17,810 bases of DNA from Conexibacter sp. (GTDB lineage Bacteria; Actinomycetota; Thermoleophilia; Solirubrobacterales; Solirubrobacteraceae), in assembly GCA_025964215.1 (NCBI GenBank), contig JAOPZG010000427.1:1-17810 (forward strand), given 5' to 3'. Positions within the stretch are counted from its first letter, which is position 1, and every line of letters starts with the position of its first letter. Below the pieces are notes generated by a model. The model made no database searches, had not been told where the DNA came from, and saw nothing but the letters and a program-made list of their open reading frames with translations. The position numbers and the translations under genes were made by a program. Of the stretch, positions 12,622 to 17,810 are shown piece after piece.

Positions 12622-13642
12622 GCCTTGCCCGTGACGCGTGGTCGCGCCGACTTTCCCTAAGTACGGCCATTCTCTGAGTGTTGGTCTGATACCGGCGCTG
12701 TGCCTCGACAACCGATAGGAGAGACGGCGGGTTGAGTGTGGCCGCGGCATAGAGGCGCTGCTCATCATCACGGTGTTCATGCCGCTCGCCATCGGCGGCG
12801 CAGCGGCAGTCTGTCACCGCCGGGCCGCTCGCATCGAAGTAGGACCCCAGGCCCTCGTATCTCGCAGTCACGGCGATGCCGCCCAGGCGGTCCCGGACGC
12901 GATGACCTGATCCTCATCCTCTCCCGAACTGCCCGTCTTAGCCGGGGCGAGCGGAACGTCCGCCAACGAACCCGAGCGCAAATTGCGATAGGGGTGTTGG
13001 GCCCTTGGATCGACTTAGGGCCATGAGCATCTCTCCGCAGGTCCGTAAGAGCTGGCTCGGCGTGCTGTGTACGGGCGCCCTGGTCGGGCTCCACCCGCGT
13101 TCGCGTCGCTCCGCCCGACACCGGTCGGTGGCTACGTCGACAGCGGCCGCGATCCCTCGGTGCGACGGATCTGGGCTCCCGTCTACGGCCCGGCATGTCC
13201 GGGCGAAGACATTTCGTCCAACAGATCCGGCGCTCCTGCCAGGGAATGATCACGTGAACTCGATTTCTCTACGTCGCCGCAGCCACGGGGCTGGGCACGG
13301 ATCTACTTCTCACCAGCGCGACGGCCTATCGGTCTTCGCCACCACGCTCGGTCGCCGGATCGTCAGCGGCCCTGTCGTGCGTGTGCCTCCGCCAACGGCA
13401 ACGCGGGTCCATCTTGCGCCGTGCGTTGGCAGCACAGCCGCCCGTCGCGTAGAGCGAGGCGGTTGGCGCCTCTTCCGTCCGGGTTCCGCGTGGACTTCCG
13501 CTTGGGCTTCCCTGTGGGCTGCCGCATCCGCTTCCGGCTGGCTTTGGGAGCCATGGCGCGAAAGGCCGTGCAACTTGGCGGTTTTCGCGGAGTTCGGCCG
13601 CGGCGACATCTTCTTCTGCGTGGTATCTCGGGGGTGTTGGCT
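12622..13642. other. About 1 kb without a convincing gene
   Basis: The open frames here are short, rich in Arg/Pro/His and mutually overlapping, and base use is less GC3-biased than in flanking genes. Visible pieces are AGGAGAGA at 12717-12724 with no good start behind it, a short frame with a hydrophobic stretch at 12755-12814, and a 6-bp inverted repeat GGCCCT/AGGGCC (13000-13005/13017-13022). This is probably a junction or decayed DNA between the D-amino-acid cluster and the conjugation genes. Confidence 0.5.
12773..12910 (+). CDS. Possible small membrane peptide or gene remnant
   Basis: The frame open from 12719 to the stop at 12910 encodes EALLIITVFMPLAIGGAAAVCHRRAA-type sequence in pieces: a hydrophobic stretch of about 19 residues followed by positive charges, as in a single-span membrane protein. 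Only GTG 12773 or ATG 12779 could start it, and both cut the hydrophobic part. The good ribosome-binding sequence at 12717-12724 leads into a different frame (TTG 12732), which stops after six codons. A frameshifted remnant is as likely as a gene. Confidence 0.2.
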   Translation: MFMPLAIGGAAAVCHRRAARIEVGPQALVSRSHGDAAQAVPDAMT

Positions 13643-16234
13643 GTGAGGCCGGACTCACCGCGGGATCGCGCGGCCGCTGTGGTCATGGGCGCCGGGATGT
13701 TGCTGGTGCTGGTCGTCCGGGGCTTCTCGCGCCTGGCCGGGTCGGGTGGCGTGTCGCTGCATGCCGGTGCGCTGGTCGCGCCGGCGGCGGGTGCTGTCGT
13801 CATCGTCGCGGGCGTGGTGGTGCTGCGGGCGGTGTTGACGCGTCGCGCTCTGGGTTCGCGGGTGGTGCTGGAGCTGCTGCCCTCCGAGGAGTTCGATCCG
13901 ACGCCTGAGGATGTCGAGCAGCTGGTCGCGGCGCTGGGGCGGGTGCGTCCGCGTGGCGGGTGGTTGACCCGTGCGGCGAGTGCGGTGCGGCTGGAGGTGC
14001 TGACCGGCACCGACGGGCTGCTGCGGATGCGGGTCGGCTGCGCGGGCCGCTCGCGGGGTGGGCTGGAGGCGGCGTTGGCTGCCTACCCGCAGGTCGAGCT
14101 CCGCGACCCATCGACCGACCGGATCACGTCACCGCCGGGTCGTCTGGGACGGGCGGTTCGCGTCCGGCTGATCCTCGCTCGTCCGGCGCGGGAGGCGCTG
14201 GCCGAGACCGGCCTGCAGCCCGACCTTCTCCAGGGCGTGGCGGCGGCGGTGGCCGGTCTGGATCCGCAGCGTGGCGAGCAGGCGCGGCTGGTGCTCGACG
14301 TCCAGCCGCTGGCTGCGGGGGAGGCGCGGCGCGTGCGTCGTCGGCTGCTGGGTGAGAGGCTCGTTCAGGGGTTGGCGGCGGCGCTGTCGGGTGAGCCGCG
14401 GCGGGGGCGGATGAGCGTGGGGGAGACGATCGAGCGTCGTCACGACACCCAGGGACTGGATCGCAAGCTCGCTCCGCAGCATCCGCTGCTGCAGTTCCAG
14501 CTCTGTCTGCGCGTGCAGGCGTCTGACCGCCTGCGGGCGCTTGAGACGACGCGGTCGCTGTTGGCGGTCCTGGACGTGTTGGGTGCGGCCAACCACCTGC
14601 GGGCGCGCGGGCTGCGTCTGGGCGGGCTGGGGTTCCTGGGCGAGGATCTGCCGTGGCGCCGTCGCCGGTCTGATCGGCGGCCGGACTCGGGCCGGTTTGC
14701 GCCTCGGCGCAACGACGTCGTCTCGCCCCGGGAGATCCAGGGGCTGCTCAAGCCGCCGACCGTGCGTTGTCATGCCGACAACGTCGCGCGGTCGCACGGC
14801 TCGATTCCGGCGCCGCCGCGCGGCCTGCCCGAGTACACGGGGCAGGCGGGGGTGATCCCGCTGGGCTGGGTCAAGACGCGGACGGGACGTCGCACGGTCG
14901 GCGTGCGCACCGACGACACGTTCTTTGCCTACATGTCGGGTCGGTCGCGCTACGGCAAGACCGAGACGGCGATTGGTCAGTTCGTCGCGCTGGCCCGCGC
15001 CGGCCATGGCGGCCTGTTCCTGGACCCGCACGCCGACGCGATCGCCGAGATCAAGACCTACCTCACCGACCCGGGCATCCGAGAACGGGTCGTGGAGATC
15101 GACCTCTCCGATCGCAAGGCCACCAACAACCAACCGGGCTGGAACCTGTTCGGCCTGACCGACCGCACCCCGATCGAAGCGGCCACCCGGGTGGATGCGT
15201 TCGTCGACGCGCTGGCGGCGGCGCTGGGATGGGATGAGCGCAACACGCGGGCGCTGAACCTCGCCACGCAGTCGGCGCAGGCGCTGACCGAGCTCGCCTT
15301 GACCCTGCCACCGGAGTTGGCGCCGACGATCTTCGAGGTCCCGACACTGCTGTCAAACGACGAGTGGCGCCAAGCGGTCATGCCGCGGCTGTCGCCGGCG
15401 ACGCTCGGGTTCTTCGCCGATCGGTTCCCGTCGCTGCCGGGGGAGGCGATCACCGCGGTGACCAACCTCCTGGATCGCCTGCGCGCGTCGCGGTCGGTGG
15501 CCGCGCTGCTGGGCTCGCCGGTCTCGACCTACGACGCGCGCCGGGCGATGGCCAACGACCTGATCGTCCTGGCCTGCCCCGGGTCGGGGTCGACCCGGGA
15601 TCGGCTGGTGGCCAACCTGTTGGTCTACGACGTCCTGCATGCGGCCAAGGCGCGGGCGGCGATGCCGTTGTCGGCACGCAAACCGTTCTGGGTGTTCTTG
15701 GACGAGCTGCAGACCTACGACGGCCCGAACCTCCCGGCGTTGTTGGAGCAGTCGGCCAAGTACGGCGGGCGGGCGTTCTTGTTCAACCAGAACCCCGAGC
15801 GCCTCAGCGCCGCGACGTGGAACGCGGTCTCGACCAACCGCTCGCACCTGCTGTCGGCGGCGGTCAACAGCAAGGCGGCGCGGATGATCAGCGCCGAGTG
15901 GGGCAGCCCACCCGGCCCGGAGGTCCTGACGCGTCTGGACGCCTACACCTATCTCGCGTCGGTGCGCGCCGGGCATGAGGTCTCGCGCGCGTTTCTCGTG
16001 CACGGCATTCCCGCCGCCGAGCTGCACGGCGAGCATCGCCACCCCGAGCAGCTCGACGTGCTGGAGGCGGCCATCGACCAGACCGCCGGGCGCCAGCCGA
16101 TCGAGGATCGCCTGCGAGCGATCGACGGCCACGCCGCGCGGATCCGCGACCACCTCGAGGACCGCAGCGACCAGCCACCGGCGGCCAGGCCGGCGGCCGC
16201 GCAGCACTTCGACCAGGGCGAGGTGCGCCGGTGA
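13643..16234 (+). CDS. TraG/TraD-like conjugative coupling ATPase (type IV secretion)
   Basis: This protein has 863 residues from GTG 13643, which has GGGGG about 8 nt upstream. The frame is open further back to 13421, but that part lacks coding character. Two membrane helices lie at about 10-26 (AAAVVMGAGMLLVLVV) and 42-62 (APAAGAVVIVAGVVVL). A poorly conserved middle region follows. The motor domain has Walker A GRSRYGKTE (433-441, K439) followed by GGLFLDPHAD, and Walker B FWVFLDELQTYDG (682-694, D687, E688). The segment AKYGGRAFLFNQNPERL and the late VSTNRSHLL match the TraD/TraG C-terminal (TraM-recognition/AAA_10) pattern. Such hexameric membrane motors deliver the relaxase-bound strand to the transfer channel. 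It overlaps the next gene as GTGA and is the key mark of an integrative conjugative element. Confidence 0.85.
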   Translation: MRPDSPRDRAAAVVMGAGMLLVLVVRGFSRLAGSGGVSLHAGALVAPAAGAVVIVAGVVVLRAVLTRRALGSRVVLELLPSEEFDPTPEDVEQLVAALGRVRPRGGWLTRAASAVRLEVLTGTDGLLRMRVGCAGRSRGGLEAALAAYPQVELRDPSTDRITSPPGRLGRAVRVRLILARPAREALAETGLQPDLLQGVAAAVAGLDPQRGEQARLVLDVQPLAAGEARRVRRRLLGERLVQGLAAALSGEPRRGRMSVGETIERRHDTQGLDRKLAPQHPLLQFQLCLRVQASDRLRALETTRSLLAVLDVLGAANHLRARGLRLGGLGFLGEDLPWRRRRSDRRPDSGRFAPRRNDVVSPREIQGLLKPPTVRCHADNVARSHGSIPAPPRGLPEYTGQAGVIPLGWVKTRTGRRTVGVRTDDTFFAYMSGRSRYGKTETAIGQFVALARAGHGGLFLDPHADAIAEIKTYLTDPGIRERVVEIDLSDRKATNNQPGWNLFGLTDRTPIEAATRVDAFVDALAAALGWDERNTRALNLATQSAQALTELALTLPPELAPTIFEVPTLLSNDEWRQAVMPRLSPATLGFFADRFPSLPGEAITAVTNLLDRLRASRSVAALLGSPVSTYDARRAMANDLIVLACPGSGSTRDRLVANLLVYDVLHAAKARAAMPLSARKPFWVFLDELQTYDGPNLPALLEQSAKYGGRAFLFNQNPERLSAATWNAVSTNRSHLLSAAVNSKAARMISAEWGSPPGPEVLTRLDAYTYLASVRAGHEVSRAFLVHGIPAAELHGEHRHPEQLDVLEAAIDQTAGRQPIEDRLRAIDGHAARIRDHLEDRSDQPPAARPAAAQHFDQGEVRR

Positions 16235-17088
16235 GGGCGCCGACGCTGCCGTCGGTGGCCGGGGCGATGGTGCGCAGCCTCGCCGCGCACCGGCTGCTGA
16301 CCGCCCGCCAGCTGCATGACCTCCACACCCCGCAGGCCACCCCGCGCTGGACGCGCGACGTCCTCGGGCGCCTGGTCGCGCGCGAGTTGGTGTCCTTCGT
16401 GCACGCCGGAAGGGGCGCACGACGCGTCTACTTCCTGACCCCGGCCGGCCATCAGGCCCTGGATACGAGCCGGCCGGCGCGGGCCGACGGCGCGCGCCAT
16501 GCCGCTAGTGCGGTGAGCGAGCACACGCTGGCCGTCAACGACGTCGGCGTGGCCTTCGTGGCGGCCGCCCGGGCGCGTGGGGATGAGTTCGGCCCGCTGG
16601 CGTGGCGCCACGAGGTCGCCCACCCCGTGGGGAGCGCGGCGGTGGGCCGGCGCAAGGAGCTGGTCATCGCCGACGCGGTCATGACCTACCTGCAGTACCT
16701 CCAGGATGGCGGCTTGGCCTTCCATTACCGCTTCCTGGAGCTGGACCGGGCCACCGAGCCCACCGCGATGCTGGCGGCCAAGCTCATCCGCTACGCCCGC
16801 CTGCACAGCTACACCACCAACAACCACAAGGAGCCACTATGGCACCGGACGTACCCCGTGTTCCCCGAGATCCTCGTCGTGCTGGACGGCGCCACACGCC
16901 CCGCCCTGCACCGGCGAGCCATGACCGTCCTGACGCTCTGCCAGGCCGATCCGCTGCTGCGCCGCACGCCCGAGGTGGCGATCTCCACGTGCCTGCTCGA
17001 CGACCTGCGCCAGCACGGCCCGTGGGCGGCGATCTTCGAACGCCTGCACCACGACCGGCCGACCACGTGGATCGGCGAGCCCGCATGA
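16231..17088 (+). CDS. Replication-relaxation family protein
   Basis: This 285-residue protein resembles the Replic_Relax family of actinobacterial and other Gram-positive mobile elements, found beside coupling ATPases and thought to act in element replication or relaxation. The N-terminus is a winged helix (about 12-75: LAAHRLLTARQLHDLHTP, RDVLGRLVARELVSF, RRVYFLTPAGHQAL). The C-terminal part contains SEHTLAVNDVGVAFV, a helix typical of the family, then an alpha/beta region with RKELVIADAVM and HYRFLELDRATEP (an E-x-D near the position used by restriction-endonuclease-like folds), followed by KLIRYARL. The GTG start overlaps the coupling-ATPase stop, and its stop overlaps the methyltransferase ATG. 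All three are therefore one tightly coupled operon. The molecular activity of the family is not well established. Confidence 0.75.
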   Translation: MRAPTLPSVAGAMVRSLAAHRLLTARQLHDLHTPQATPRWTRDVLGRLVARELVSFVHAGRGARRVYFLTPAGHQALDTSRPARADGARHAASAVSEHTLAVNDVGVAFVAAARARGDEFGPLAWRHEVAHPVGSAAVGRRKELVIADAVMTYLQYLQDGGLAFHYRFLELDRATEPTAMLAAKLIRYARLHSYTTNNHKEPLWHRTYPVFPEILVVLDGATRPALHRRAMTVLTLCQADPLLRRTPEVAISTCLLDDLRQHGPWAAIFERLHHDRPTTWIGEPA

Positions 17089-17810
17089 ACCCCATGTTGA
17101 AGCCCGACCAGCGCTGGCGGGTGGTCGCCGGCGACACGCTGGAGCTGCTGCCCGCCCTGCCCGACGCGTCGGTCGACGCGGTCGTCTGCGACCCGCCCTA
17201 CGCCATCGACATCAACCAGCAGCATTGGGACGGCGCGGCCATCCGCGCCCACGCTCGCCAACACCACGGTGGGCTGGTCTCACCCGGACAGGCTTTCGAG
17301 CTGTGGACGACTGCCTGGGCCGGTGAGCTGTTCCGGGTTCTCAAGCCCGGTGGGCACGTCGTCGCCTTTGGCGCGGCTCGCACGGTGCATCGCCTGACCA
17401 GCGGCCTGGAGGAGGGCGGGCTGGAGATCCGCGACATGTTGATGTGGATGTTCGGCCCTGGCATCCCCAAGTCCCGCCGGCTCCCAGGCGGGCAGGCCAC
17501 GACGCTCAAGCCGTTCTATGAGCCGATCGTCCTGGCCCGCCGCCCGCTGACCGAGTCCTCGACGACCCGGAACATCGCACGCCACGGCACCGGCGCCCTG
17601 AACATCGAGGCGGCGTCGATCCGCCACGCCGACGAGCCCGACGTCGTGCGCTGGCCGCCGCACGTCGTGGCCACCCACAGCGTCCGCTGCCGGCGCGGGC
17701 GCTGCGCGGAGGGTTGCGGGGCGTGGGAGGTCGAGCGCCAGCGTCCGGGCGCCAGCCGGTTCATGTACATCACCAAGGCGCGTCGGCGCGAGCGCGACGC
17801 CGGCTGTGAG
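17085..17810 (+). CDS. DNA methyltransferase (N6-adenine/N4-cytosine type), cut by window edge
   Basis: 242 residues are visible and open to the edge. The order is that of beta-class enzymes: VVAGDTLELLPALPDASVDAVVCDPPYAI (13-41) with catalytic D36-P-P-Y39, then ELFRVLKPGGHVVAFGAAR (81-99) and KPFYEPIVLARRPL (142-155). The AdoMet-binding motif and target region with F-x-G-x-G should follow beyond the window. An insertion near 198-211 has H198, C202, C207 and C211, a possible zinc site also seen in relatives from mobile elements. The ATG overlaps the upstream stop as ATGA. No restriction enzyme is visible, so it is probably an orphan enzyme that protects the element from host restriction during transfer. 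Confidence 0.85.
   Translation, partial: MNPMLKPDQRWRVVAGDTLELLPALPDASVDAVVCDPPYAIDINQQHWDGAAIRAHARQHHGGLVSPGQAFELWTTAWAGELFRVLKPGGHVVAFGAARTVHRLTSGLEEGGLEIRDMLMWMFGPGIPKSRRLPGGQATTLKPFYEPIVLARRPLTESSTTRNIARHGTGALNIEAASIRHADEPDVVRWPPHVVATHSVRCRRGRCAEGCGAWEVERQRPGASRFMYITKARRRERDAGCE

Noticed and set aside
12777..13253. Minus-strand frame of 158 aa in the gene-poor region
   Set aside because: It is Arg/Pro-rich without any domain pattern, has no ribosome-binding site, and overlaps equally poor frames on the other strand.
13363..13554. Small basic minus-strand protein starting MAPKASRKRMRQPTGK
   Set aside because: Its composition is suggestive, but there is no ribosome-binding site, no recognised family, and the frame runs unbroken upstream as a shadow of the coupling ATPase. 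It remains a weak possibility.
13421..13642. Upstream start for the coupling ATPase at 13421 or 13553
   Set aside because: The added sequence is Arg/Trp-rich with no domain. GTG 13643 has a purine-rich G run at the right distance and leads straight into the membrane helices.

Overview
The window is high-GC DNA with actinobacterial gene style: GTG starts, many 4-bp stop/start overlaps, a replication-relaxation family protein and a TraG-like coupling ATPase. A soil actinobacterium is likely, perhaps Thermoleophilia/Solirubrobacterales, but no marker gene fixes the taxon. Nearly all of it reads as accessory DNA.

Layout. (1) 1-730: end of an integrated element. A tyrosine integrase (cut by the left edge) and an excisionase lie on the minus strand. 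Next come an inverted repeat, then the orphan 3' half of a tRNA with CAU anticodon and its terminator. This is the right-hand attachment junction of an element that lies to the left. (2) 731-3020: a non-coding repeat patch, two small tandem paralogous genes of unknown function, then overlapping IclR-type and MarR-type regulator genes. (3) 3050-4922: an AbiEi/AbiEii-like (type IV) toxin-antitoxin pair. Three TGCCA/TGGCA palindromes lie at its start and a hairpin follows it. (4) 5005-12621: a Xer-like tyrosine recombinase, an ATP-grasp D-Ala-D-Ala-ligase-like protein, a large STAND-type ATPase with helical repeats on the opposite strand, an FAD oxidoreductase of the D-amino-acid oxidase/dehydrogenase superfamily with an unrecognised N-terminal domain, and an alanine racemase. 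(5) 12622-13642: about 1 kb without a convincing gene. (6) 13643-17810: a conjugative-element core with a coupling ATPase, a replication-relaxation protein and a DNA methyltransferase cut by the right edge.

Most interesting system: the ATP-grasp gene and the STAND ATPase gene face each other tail to tail. The segment carrying both is bounded by two identical 17-bp sequences, GATAACTAGGAATTATC, in inverted orientation (5942-5958 and 9555-9571). Each copy has ATAA/TTAT arms around a 7-bp asymmetric centre, like a Xer/dif crossover site. Each lies 1-4 bp before a start codon and carries the AGGA that serves as ribosome-binding site. The left copy contains the stop codon of the recombinase. The arrangement suggests an invertible DNA switch: promoters stay outside, and inversion would swap which of the two ORFs follows the recombinase and which lies beside the oxidoreductase/racemase genes. 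The repeats and their positions are visible directly; the inversion is inferred.

The ligase-like protein, oxidoreductase and racemase together point to D-alanine or D-amino-acid chemistry, possibly switched by the recombinase, with the STAND protein as the alternative output or as a sensor.
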